NCBI GenBank assembly: GCA_003153955.1
Contig: PMCB01000031.1
Location: 7,259-15,385 of the forward strand
Reading direction: 5' to 3'
Length of the DNA stretch: 8,127 nucleotides
Source: Dehalococcoidia bacterium
GTDB taxonomy: Bacteria > Chloroflexota > Dehalococcoidia > Dehalococcoidales > Fen-1064
Position numbers and translations under genes: made by a program. Position 1 is the stretch's first letter. Each line of letters opens with the position of its first letter. The notes beneath the pieces were generated by a model. That model was not told where the DNA came from and did no database searches. It worked only from the letters and a program-made list of their open reading frames with translations. This document shows, one piece after another, positions 1 through 5,623 of the stretch.

Positions 1-483
1 CTGGCCGACCCCACGGAAAAGATGCTGCAAGCGGCTGTAACCCGTTTCAAAGCCTCATCCGGAAAGCGGGTGACTTTTCTCCCGCCCGTTCCGACGGAAG
101 GCCTGCAAGCGCACAGTGAACTTTTAAAACCTCAAGTCGTGACCGCCATTTTGTGCCATCACTATCTTCAAAAGGAACAGCGGCACAGGGCGACGGAAAT
201 CTGCTATCAATTGCTGGAACGCGGTGGGGTGTATATTACAGTGGAGAATACGAGGCCGGATTCCGCAGAAGGGACGCGGCTGGCTCTGGAGCGGTGGAAA
301 CGGTTTCAGGTCGAACACGGCAGATTAAAAGTGATGGCGGAAAAACACGCGGCGCGTTTTAACTCCGAGTATTTCCCGGTTACCGTGCGGGAGCATCTGG
401 CACTGCTGCAAGAAACCGGGTTCAAAACGGTGGAGCTGTTCTGGAAGTCCCATATGCAAGCAGGCTTCTACGCGGTGAAGTAG
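1..483 (+). CDS. Class I SAM-dependent methyltransferase, C-terminal part (5' truncated by window)
   Basis: The reading frame is open from base 1 and ends at TAG 481-483, giving about 160 residues. The first ATG at 22 is internal and not a credible start, because the SAM-binding glycine motif expected upstream is outside the window. What is visible is the second half of a Rossmann-fold methyltransferase: the stretch VVTAILCHHYL resembles the post-motif II 'D-hydrophobic-HHxL' strand, and ERGGVYITVENTRP resembles the motif III 'L-x-x-GG' region. The ending, ETGFKTVELFWKSHMQAGFY, resembles the C-terminus of small stand-alone methyltransferases of the Methyltransf_25/12 type. The substrate cannot be told from this fragment. 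The gene converges on the minus-strand foldase gene, with a shared palindromic terminator between them. Family assignment is fairly secure; specific function is unknown. Confidence 0.8.
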   Translation: MADPTEKMLQAAVTRFKASSGKRVTFLPPVPTEGLQAHSELLKPQVVTAILCHHYLQKEQRHRATEICYQLLERGGVYITVENTRPDSAEGTRLALERWKRFQVEHGRLKVMAEKHAARFNSEYFPVTVREHLALLQETGFKTVELFWKSHMQAGFYAVK

Positions 484-623
484 CGGCTGAGGCTGTGTTT
501 TTTCTTCGCGGATATTTGCTGGTTTATTTTTTATTCAATTACTGAATATTTTACTCAGATATTATTGCCGGGATAACTACGTAGTCCCTTTTAATGAAGC
601 ACGGCGGTTAATGAGGAAAAAGA

Positions 624-655
624 AAAAGCGCCCCCGGATATCCGGGGGCGCTTTT
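624..655. terminator. Bidirectional Rho-independent terminator
   Basis: This is a perfect 32-bp palindrome with no mismatch. Its GC-rich core GCGCCCCCGG/CCGGGGGCGC surrounds a central ATAT and is bracketed by AAAA on the left and TTTT on the right. Read on the plus strand it would end the methyltransferase transcript (stop at 483). Read on the minus strand, where the T-tract is longer (TTTTTCTTTTT), it would end the foldase transcript (stop at 680-682). The convergent placement, 24 nt beyond the foldase stop, fits a shared terminator. Confidence 0.9.
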
Positions 656-679
656 GTTAACGTTAATTGTATTTATGGA

Positions 680-2044
680 CTAAGGCGACGTAGTCGTAGT
701 CGTGGTAGTGGAAACAGGGGTTTCCGTCGTCGTAGCGGCCGGCGTGGTGGTCGTAGTCGGGGCCGGGGTTGTCGTAGTGGTTGTAGTAGCGACCGACGTT
801 GTGGTAGTCTGCGACGGCAGCCTCTTCAGATACTTCTGTATCTCTAAGTTGAGCCATGCCAGGGTGTCGTTGTCCAGTGTCCCGGTATTGGCGTTTACCG
901 CCGTCCCATTCCGGTCGTGCAGGGTTATTGTGACCGCCTGTGCCTTGTTATTCAACCAGTTATCCACAGAATTACCCTGCAGTGCCGATAGCTGCGACGG
1001 AGTAACTGCCATCGAATCCGATTCCTCGGAAAGCCAAAGCAGCCAATAAGTTGTCTTTAAACTTCCGTCCAAACTGCTGCCTGATTGATAAGTAACGGGG
1101 TCGCTGCATGCGCCAACCGCGAGGTTTTTAGCGACAGCTTCCAGTTGGATAGGCAGCACGGCTAACGGCATCCAACCCAGGTCGCCGCCGTTGGTCTGAC
1201 CGGCATTGGTATTAGCCACGGTATTAAAGTCTGAAAGGGTAGTTACTTTAGCCTTAGCGGTAACCGCGGCCGCGCTGGAGTTAAAATAAATTGCCCAAAC
1301 GTGATACTGCTGCACTGAAGATGGAATCTGCGCGGATAAGATAGAGACAAGACGCTGCCGTTGAATGTTGTACAAGGCCACCTGACGGTATTCTTTCAGG
1401 GATAACCCGGTATCCGCCAACTGCTGCTTGAGCCAGTTGTTGTAAGCAGAATCAGAAATGGTGGTCGGAGTAGTGGTGACGGCGGTGGTGGTGGTATCGG
1501 TCGGGGTGGTTCCGTCCGTCGTGGTAGTGACAGCCGTGTTGTCAGCAGCAGCGCTGGCGGCTAATGAGGTCTCAGCTTGAGTCCTCACGTAACTGTCAAT
1601 ATCCTGAGATGTAACGGGTGCGATTCCTTCCGCAGAAGCCTGCTGTTTGATGATGAGTTCCGATATCAAAAGCTGGATTGTCGAAGTGACGCTGGATCCA
1701 TTGGGATTAGCAACCACCCTCTGCAGAAAATAGCCGGTGTCAACATTATCGCTGCCTACCGAGATGAGAACGTGCTGAAGCGGCGCCAGCACAATAAGAT
1801 AATAAGCCGCGCCGGCAATGAGGGCGATAGCTACGACGATCGAGGAAAGGGTAATAATCAGTCTTCTGGTTTTATTTACTTTGGGAGGCGGCGGCGGAGT
1901 ACCGACTTGGGCAACTTTCCGTTCAGCCCGCGATAACGTTTTCTTGACTGGTTTTGGGGGATGCGTGCTGGGTATACTGAGCCGGTTCTTTTTTCTTTCA
2001 GAACGCGACGGTTGTTTCCTGCTTGATTCCGGTGAATTTGCCAT
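680..2044 (-). CDS. Membrane-anchored PpiC/SurA-like peptidyl-prolyl isomerase with Thr-rich insert and tail
   Basis: A protein of 454 residues. Residues 1-61 are basic and proline-rich (PPPPP at 50-54) and probably cytoplasmic. Residues about 62-86 form one hydrophobic membrane segment, so the rest is predicted to be extracytoplasmic. Residues about 95-240 look like the helical SurA/PpiC N-domain but are interrupted by a Thr-rich insert at 170-196. Residues about 245-340 resemble a parvulin domain: a YHVWAIYF strand, a DF-x-x-VA helix, NGGDLGW at 285-291, then a return strand YWLLWL. The protein ends in a Thr/Pro tail at 412-454 with runs of up to seven Thr. An AGGAGA SD lies 2 nt before the ATG. 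The likely role is folding or holding exported proteins; isomerase activity is not assured, since the domain is divergent and could be chaperone-only. It lies downstream of the lipoprotein gene on the same strand, 170 nt away, with its own promoter candidate. Confidence 0.82.
   Translation of the reverse strand: MANSPESSRKQPSRSERKKNRLSIPSTHPPKPVKKTLSRAERKVAQVGTPPPPPKVNKTRRLIITLSSIVVAIALIAGAAYYLIVLAPLQHVLISVGSDNVDTGYFLQRVVANPNGSSVTSTIQLLISELIIKQQASAEGIAPVTSQDIDSYVRTQAETSLAASAAADNTAVTTTTDGTTPTDTTTTAVTTTPTTISDSAYNNWLKQQLADTGLSLKEYRQVALYNIQRQRLVSILSAQIPSSVQQYHVWAIYFNSSAAAVTAKAKVTTLSDFNTVANTNAGQTNGGDLGWMPLAVLPIQLEAVAKNLAVGACSDPVTYQSGSSLDGSLKTTYWLLWLSEESDSMAVTPSQLSALQGNSVDNWLNNKAQAVTITLHDRNGTAVNANTGTLDNDTLAWLNLEIQKYLKRLPSQTTTTSVATTTTTTTPAPTTTTTPAATTTETPVSTTTTTTTSP
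683..811 (-). repeat. Low-complexity Thr-codon tract (C-terminal tail of the foldase)
   Basis: On the plus strand this reads as a G/T-rich degenerate GTN microsatellite. It encodes 43 residues, nearly all Thr with Pro, Ala and Ser. The Thr codons vary (ACT, ACG, ACA, ACC), so the tract appears kept as protein composition rather than generated as a fresh simple repeat. A second, shorter tract of the same kind encodes residues 170-196 at about 1457-1537. Confidence 0.85.
1457..1537 (-). repeat. Low-complexity Thr-codon tract (internal insert of the foldase)
   Basis: The plus strand is rich in GGTGGT and GTC/GTA triplets. It encodes residues 170-196, mostly Thr with Asp, Pro, Gly and Ala, between two helical parts of the N-domain. 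It reads as a flexible surface linker inserted in an otherwise SurA-like fold. Confidence 0.8.
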
Positions 2045-2078
2045 ATTCTCCTGACCTGCACATTTGATTTTCTTATTT

Positions 2079-2108
2079 ATTATAACCGAAAGCGGTTAAG
2101 ACTGCCAG
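2079..2108 (-). promoter_or_regulatory. Candidate sigma70-type promoter for the foldase gene
   Basis: Read on the minus strand, a perfect TATAAT -10 box lies at 2079-2084. A partial -35 box, CTGGCA, lies at 2103-2108, 18 bp upstream. The inverted repeat TAACCG-AAAG-CGGTTA (2083-2098) sits in the spacer and touches the -10 box, so it could be a regulator site. The -35 box is weak, hence moderate confidence. The leader would be about 30 nt. Confidence 0.5.
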
Positions 2109-2188
2109 AAAATACCGGAATACTTAAACATATATATCAATCTGCTGCCAAGGGGAAAAACACGGACGTGCTTGAGAACCATGAAAAC

Positions 2189-2201
2189 AACCGTAGCGGT
2201 T
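2189..2201 (-). terminator. Weak hairpin after the lipoprotein gene (possible terminator)
   Basis: On the minus strand, 13 nt past the lipoprotein stop, AACCG-CTA-CGGTT forms a 5-bp stem followed by GTTTTC. The stem is short and the T-run imperfect, so termination would be inefficient. Some read-through into the foldase gene is plausible. Confidence 0.3.
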
Positions 2202-2214
2202 TCCTGAGCCCTTT

Positions 2215-2721
2215 TTACTGCGCGTAAGTCCAGTTGAGGTCAACTTTAGTGACAACTGCCTGCGCGGCTGACAAATCTGCCGTGGCTTTATTCGAAAAAA
2301 TGAGGTGATATGTCCCCGGGGACAGGTTCGCCTTATTCAATTCGCCGCTGGACATTTCCTCCGAATCGTAAAGAACGGTGGACTGTCCGCCCGGATTTTT
2401 CAGCCATTTGGTATAAGTGGCGTTATCCATCAGATAAACCTCGATAAGGTTGGGGGCGCCGCCGGTGGTGTAAAAATAGCCGGTAACACTGGCGTTTTGC
2501 ATATTGGCGGCGATATTGAAAGTATAATTCTGATTGGTTTCAGCGTTAACACTGATATAATTTGGCGTGGCGGCTGTGGTGTCGATTATCGGCAAAGTCT
2601 GCGGGCCTGTAGGCAGCGGAGTTGATGTGGTCGTGGTTTTGGCGGAGCCGCAGGCAGAAAGGATGCCTAATAAAACAACAGCAAAGGAGCCAGCCAGTAT
2701 TATCCGTATATTTTTGTTCAT
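2215..2721 (-). CDS. Small lipoprotein with a predicted beta-rich exported domain
   Basis: A protein of 168 residues. The signal peptide is typical of lipoproteins: basic N-terminus (NKNIR), hydrophobic core at 7-20, and lipobox L21-S-A-C24, so the mature protein would begin at lipid-modified Cys24. A short Thr/Pro linker follows (26-40). Residues about 50-168 have the alternating pattern of a beta-sandwich: a VTGYFY strand, LIEVYLMD strand, YTKWLKN, LYDSEEMSSGEL, then LSPGTYHLIFSN and a final strand. The 'LxPGTYxLxFSN' element recalls emp24/GOLD-like or pre-peptidase C-terminal-like beta domains, but this is resemblance only; I do not recognise the family. It is divergent from the efflux pump gene and co-directional with the foldase. 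It is a likely substrate for the Lgt encoded at 4694-5503. Its promoter lies so close that the mRNA may be leaderless. Confidence 0.85.
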   Translation of the reverse strand: MNKNIRIILAGSFAVVLLGILSACGSAKTTTTSTPLPTGPQTLPIIDTTAATPNYISVNAETNQNYTFNIAANMQNASVTGYFYTTGGAPNLIEVYLMDNATYTKWLKNPGGQSTVLYDSEEMSSGELNKANLSPGTYHLIFSNKATADLSAAQAVVTKVDLNWTYAQ

Positions 2722-2727
2722 AACTCA

Positions 2728-2756
2728 AGAATAAGGAAAAACAAATAATTTGTCAA
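2728..2756 (-). promoter_or_regulatory. Sigma70-type promoter for the lipoprotein gene, predicted leaderless
   Basis: Read on the minus strand, a perfect TTGACA -35 box (2751-2756) is followed by a 17-bp spacer and TATTCT as -10 box (2728-2733). The -10 box ends only 6 nt before the ATG (2719-2721). The expected start of transcription therefore falls at or within a base or two of the start codon. There is no proper SD at the usual distance, which agrees with a leaderless mRNA. Confidence 0.7.
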
Positions 2757-2890
2757 TTTTTAAGTTAGAAAATAGCTGTTAATTAATAGTTCATCTTAAA
2801 TTAATGAAACCCGCTTAGGGCGATATTGATTTGCGGACTTTCCCGCTTGCCGATAATTTTATTTCAGGGGGAATGCCCCGAAAATACCAC

Positions 2891-2919
2891 TTGACAACAA
2901 AATAAGAGCCGTGTAATAA
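2891..2919 (+). promoter_or_regulatory. Strong sigma70-type promoter for the efflux pump gene
   Basis: A perfect TTGACA (2891-2896), a 17-bp spacer and TAATAA (2914-2919), which is part of TAATAAT. This gives a leader of about 140 nt to the GTG start. The -10 box runs directly into the repeat array beginning at 2917, so a protein bound there would block RNA polymerase. A second perfect -10-like TATAAT lies at 2951-2956, right after the array, but has no good -35. Confidence 0.75.
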
Positions 2920-2950
2920 TTAAGCGAGCTTAATTAAGGCGGCTTAATTA
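2917..2950 (+). repeat. Tandem 14-bp repeat / overlapping palindromes, probable operator array
   Basis: Two tandem 14-bp units, TAATTAAGCGAGCT (2917-2930) and TAATTAAGGCGGCT (2931-2944), are followed by a third partial copy, TAATTA (2945-2950). Because each unit is itself half-palindromic, the array also forms three overlapping inverted repeats. TAATTAAGC-GA-GCTTAATTA spans 2917-2936, CTTAATTAAG spans 2929-2938, and TAATTAAG-N4-CTTAATTA spans 2931-2950. Their centres are 7 bp apart. It overlaps the -10 box and start region of the pump promoter, the usual place for a MarR- or TetR-type repressor site. No regulator gene is in the window. Confidence 0.75.
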
Positions 2951-3053
2951 TATAATGTTTTTAGATGCGATAATAAATTGTGTTAAAATAACGTGGTATC
3001 GTCTGAACCGGAATTATTAAATTCATAATGATATTCAGTATTTGACACACATT

Positions 3054-3058
3054 GGAGG
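3054..3058 (+). promoter_or_regulatory. Shine-Dalgarno that fixes the pump start at GTG 3064
   Basis: GGAGG is followed by a 5-nt spacer and GTG. An upstream in-frame TTG at 3052 overlaps this SD and has no SD of its own, so it is very unlikely to be the start. Confidence 0.85.
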
Positions 3059-3063
3059 CTTTC

Positions 3064-4653
3064 GTGGCGGAACAAACTTCATGGTACAAGAAACGCTGGG
3101 TGGCACTGGGTTTCCTGGCGCTGGCGCTGCTGGTAATCTCCCTCGATAACACAGTATTGAACCTGGCCCTGCCTTCCATTTCCAGGGACCTGGGGGCGAC
3201 GCTGAACGGGCTGCAGTGGATTGTTGATGCTTATACCCTGGTATTTGCGGCGCTGCTTTTAACAGTTGGTTCCATCGGCGACCGGTTCGGACGGAAGAAA
3301 GTCCTGCAGGTCGGTTTGCTGGTTTTCGGGATTTTTTCGCTGGGCGCGGCATTATCCCGCAGCACCGGGCAGTTGATTGCGATGCGCGCTTTGATGGGTA
3401 TCGGCGGCGCTGCAATTATGCCTTCAACCCTCTCAATCATCACCGCCACATTCCGCGACACCAAAGAACGCGCACAGGCGATTGCGGTGTGGGCGGCGAC
3501 CTTCGCCCTGGGAACGGGAATCGGCCCGTTAGTCGGCGGCTGGCTGCTGACACATTTCACCTGGAGTTCGGTCTTCTACATTAATCTGCCGGTGGTAGTA
3601 ATCGGGCTGGTGGGCGGCTATTTCTTTATTTTCGATTCAAAAGCGGAAAATCCGCGTAAAATAGATGTCCCGGGATGTATTCTTTCGCTGACCGGTTTAT
3701 TCGCGCTGGTCTACGGCATTATCCAGGCCGGTATCAGCAGCTGGTCAGCCCATAATGTCCTGTGGGCGTTCGGCGCGGCGCTGGTTTTGCTTTCATTTTT
3801 TGTGTACTGGGAACTGCATTCGACACACGCGATGCTGCCGCTGCGCTTTTTCAAGAACATGTCATTTACCGGCGCCAATATTGCTTTGACACTGGTCGCC
3901 TTTGCCATGTTCGGCAGTTTCTTTTTCATGAGTCAATATCTGCAGACGGTGCACGGCTACAACCCGCTGCAGGCGGGAGTCCGGCTGCTGCCGATGGCCG
4001 TCGCCGCCTTTATCGGCGCAATGTTTTCGGCGCGGCTGGCCCAGCAAATAGGCACTAAATTGACTGTTGGCTTCGGTATTTTTCTCGCCGCCGCCGGGTT
4101 ATTTTATTTTTACAAAGTCGCACAGGTAGACACGAGTTATCTGAAAATTGCCATTGGTATGAGCCTCACGGCGCTGGGTATGGGTGTGACGATGAGCCCG
4201 GCCACCAACTCCATCATGGGGTCTGTGCCGGTCGATGAAGCTGGAGTCGGTTCGGCAATGAACGATACCAACCGGCAGATCGGCGGCGCGCTGGGTGTGG
4301 CGATACTGGGGACGCTGCTGAATTCTGCTTACGCCAAAAGTATCGATAAAATAGTCTGGCCGTCACCGCTGCCGGCCCAGGCCGTGACGGCAATTCGCGG
4401 CAGCGTGCAGGGCGCCCAGATTGTTGCCGGAAGTGTTAAAGCGCAAAGTGCTCCGCTCGCGCAGTTTATCGTGAGTCAGGCCAACCAGGCCTTCACTTCC
4501 AGCATGGACCATACTTTGTTAATTGCTGCTATAATCATGGCTGTGGCGGCGGTAGTGGTATTAGTCATTTTGCCCACCCGGGTACGCCCTTACAGCGAAC
4601 CGAAAAAATTTCCGCGGGCAGATGAAAAAGATAAATCCGGCAAGGGCGGATAG
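3064..4653 (+). CDS. DHA2-family (EmrB/QacA-type) 14-TM MFS drug efflux transporter
   Basis: A protein of 529 residues from GTG 3064, a typical length for 14-TM drug:H+ antiporters. In this numbering, TM1 carries the DHA2 D1 motif LDNTVLNLALP (27-37) with the membrane Asp28. Motif A, GSIGDRFGRKK, starts at 69 between TM2 and TM3. Motif B, RALMGIGGAAIMPSTL, lies in TM4. The antiporter motif C, FALGTGIGPLVGGWL, lies in TM5 and marks this as an exporter. A long hydrophilic or amphipathic stretch (SIDKIVWPSPLPAQAVTAIR) precedes the last TM, as in the EmrB/QacA group. The C-terminus is a charged cytoplasmic tail. It would use proton-motive force to expel amphipathic toxic compounds; the substrate is unknown. 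No EmrA-like adaptor gene is adjacent. The operator-like array upstream suggests inducible expression. Lgt follows 40 nt downstream. Confidence 0.93.
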   Translation: MAEQTSWYKKRWVALGFLALALLVISLDNTVLNLALPSISRDLGATLNGLQWIVDAYTLVFAALLLTVGSIGDRFGRKKVLQVGLLVFGIFSLGAALSRSTGQLIAMRALMGIGGAAIMPSTLSIITATFRDTKERAQAIAVWAATFALGTGIGPLVGGWLLTHFTWSSVFYINLPVVVIGLVGGYFFIFDSKAENPRKIDVPGCILSLTGLFALVYGIIQAGISSWSAHNVLWAFGAALVLLSFFVYWELHSTHAMLPLRFFKNMSFTGANIALTLVAFAMFGSFFFMSQYLQTVHGYNPLQAGVRLLPMAVAAFIGAMFSARLAQQIGTKLTVGFGIFLAAAGLFYFYKVAQVDTSYLKIAIGMSLTALGMGVTMSPATNSIMGSVPVDEAGVGSAMNDTNRQIGGALGVAILGTLLNSAYAKSIDKIVWPSPLPAQAVTAIRGSVQGAQIVAGSVKAQSAPLAQFIVSQANQAFTSSMDHTLLIAAIIMAVAAVVVLVILPTRVRPYSEPKKFPRADEKDKSGKGG

Positions 4654-4693
4654 TCTATAATATCCTTATCATCCATCTGCGAGGAGCGAATTA

Positions 4694-5503
4694 ATGATAA
4701 CCATCAATATCAGTCCGATAATTTTTTCCATCGGTTCATTATCCGTCCGCTGGTACGGGTTGATGTACGTGGTGGGCATTACCATCGGTTTACTGGTAGC
4801 CTGGCCATACGCCAAATGGAAAGGGTTCACTGAAGACCAGTTGGAAAAGGTGGTTTACTGGTCGGTTCCTGCGGGGCTGGTCGGGGCACGGCTGTATTAC
4901 GTGATTCAGCAGCCTTTAGGTCCGTTTTTGTCACAACCGTGGAAGATATTTGCCGTCTGGGAAGGCGGGATGGCTTTTTACGGGGCGATTTTCGCGGTGG
5001 TCCTGGTAATATTCATTGCAGGCTGGCGGATGAAGATTTCAATCCTGAAATTCCTGGATGTGGCGGCGCTTTTCGCCGTCGTGGGGCAATTCTTCGGCCG
5101 CATCGGCAATATTATCAACGGTGATATTATCGGGTTTCCCACCAAGCTGCCGTGGGGATTCGTTTATGCCAACCCGAATTCCTTTGCGCCGAGCCATACC
5201 ATCGCTTATCAGCCGGCCGCGGTCTATGAAGCGCTGATCGATATTTTACTCTTCGCCATTCTGTGGACGCTGCGTAAGAAAGTAAAACCGGGAATGTTGT
5301 TTTTCTACTATATCATCGGTTATTCCATCAGTCAGGTAATCGTTTTTATCTGGCGGGACAACGAAGTGATATTTCTTGGGCTGAAACAGGCCCAACTGAC
5401 GGCGATTGCGGTCCTGGTCGTCGCGGTAGCCGGATTCTTCCTGGTGAGGGCGGGACAACGCAAAACAGCCGTGAAAATTGAAACACCAAAAGAAACGGAA
5501 TAA
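4694..5503 (+). CDS. lgt: Prolipoprotein diacylglyceryl transferase (Lgt)
   Basis: A protein of 269 residues, normal for Lgt. It transfers diacylglycerol from phosphatidylglycerol to the lipobox cysteine of prolipoproteins in the cytoplasmic membrane. Visible family marks are RWYG at 19-22 (Tyr21 matching E. coli Tyr26), GARLYYV at 64-70, WEGGMAFYGA at 89-98, and the signature GRIGNIINGDIIG at 135-147 (Arg136, Asn139, Asp144 and Gly147 matching E. coli Arg143, Asn146, Glu151 and Gly154), then LPWG and QPAAVYEA. About seven TM segments can be seen. Two oddities: the His of the E. coli 'FHGG' motif (His103) is Tyr96 here, and the E. coli Arg239 position in the 'YGxxR' motif appears to be Gln214 (YSISQ). 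ATG 4694 is preceded by GAGGAG with good spacing. It is probably co-transcribed with the pump gene (40-nt gap), though a TATAAT at 4656-4661 could give a separate start. Confidence 0.93.
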   Translation: MITINISPIIFSIGSLSVRWYGLMYVVGITIGLLVAWPYAKWKGFTEDQLEKVVYWSVPAGLVGARLYYVIQQPLGPFLSQPWKIFAVWEGGMAFYGAIFAVVLVIFIAGWRMKISILKFLDVAALFAVVGQFFGRIGNIINGDIIGFPTKLPWGFVYANPNSFAPSHTIAYQPAAVYEALIDILLFAILWTLRKKVKPGMLFFYYIIGYSISQVIVFIWRDNEVIFLGLKQAQLTAIAVLVVAVAGFFLVRAGQRKTAVKIETPKETE

Positions 5504-5513
5504 AATCTGTTCC

Positions 5514-5541
5514 TTGTTTTTGTTAAACCAAACGCGATAAT
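5514..5541 (+). promoter_or_regulatory. Possible promoter for the cysteine synthase gene
   Basis: TTGTTT (5514-5519), a 16-bp spacer and GATAAT (5536-5541). The -35 box is weak. It would give a leader of about 75 nt containing a small CCTG-TTTCGG-CAGG hairpin just before the SD. I see no T-box or known riboswitch core in it. Confidence 0.4.
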
Positions 5542-5610
5542 CTATCTATGTGAAGCAAGAATTTGAATTCATCTGCTGCACCGCTGATATCCTGTTTCGG
5601 CAGGCATGTG

Positions 5611-5616
5611 AAGGAG
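5611..5616 (+). promoter_or_regulatory. Shine-Dalgarno that supports the TTG start of the synthase
   Basis: AAGGAG lies 7 nt before TTG 5624. The protein from that codon begins INEDILQTIGNTPL, which aligns with the usual N-terminus of the family, so the rare start is well supported. Confidence 0.85.
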
Positions 5617-5623
5617 CCGGATA

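Larger units (their letters stand above)
2722..3063. other. Divergent intergenic regulatory region
   Basis: This 342-bp gene-free stretch separates the lipoprotein gene (-) from the efflux pump gene (+). It is AT-rich except for 2809-2885. It holds the lipoprotein promoter (2728-2756), an approximate direct repeat beginning CCCGCTT at 2810 and 2842, a weak GGGG-GAATG-CCCC hairpin near 2866-2878, the pump promoter (2891-2919), the 14-bp repeat array (2917-2950), an extra TATAAT (2951-2956), a further weak box pair (TTAGAT 2961, TAAAAT 2984) and the pump SD (3054-3058). I see no small ORF with a credible SD. Confidence 0.7.

Noticed and set aside
532..548. Inverted repeat TATTCA-ATTAC-TGAATA
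   Set aside because: It is AT-rich and short, between convergent genes, with no promoter or gene start to control.
569..592. Second hairpin (GGGA...TCCC followed by TTTT) after the methyltransferase
   Set aside because: The stem is only 3-4 bp with a bulge or large loop; the perfect palindrome at 624-655 is a far better terminator.
702..1049. Plus-strand frame of 115 codons opposite the foldase, starting with a Val-rich stretch
   Set aside because: The Val runs are the antisense reading of the Thr codons of the foldase tail; there is no SD and no family resemblance.
4656..4661. TATAAT just after the pump stop as a separate lgt promoter
   Set aside because: There is no acceptable -35 box at 16-18 bp and no extended -10; co-transcription with the pump is simpler.
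5542..5623. Possible riboswitch or T-box in the synthase leader
   Set aside because: Only one 4-bp hairpin is seen; no T-box sequence, anti-terminator pair or known riboswitch core is recognisable.
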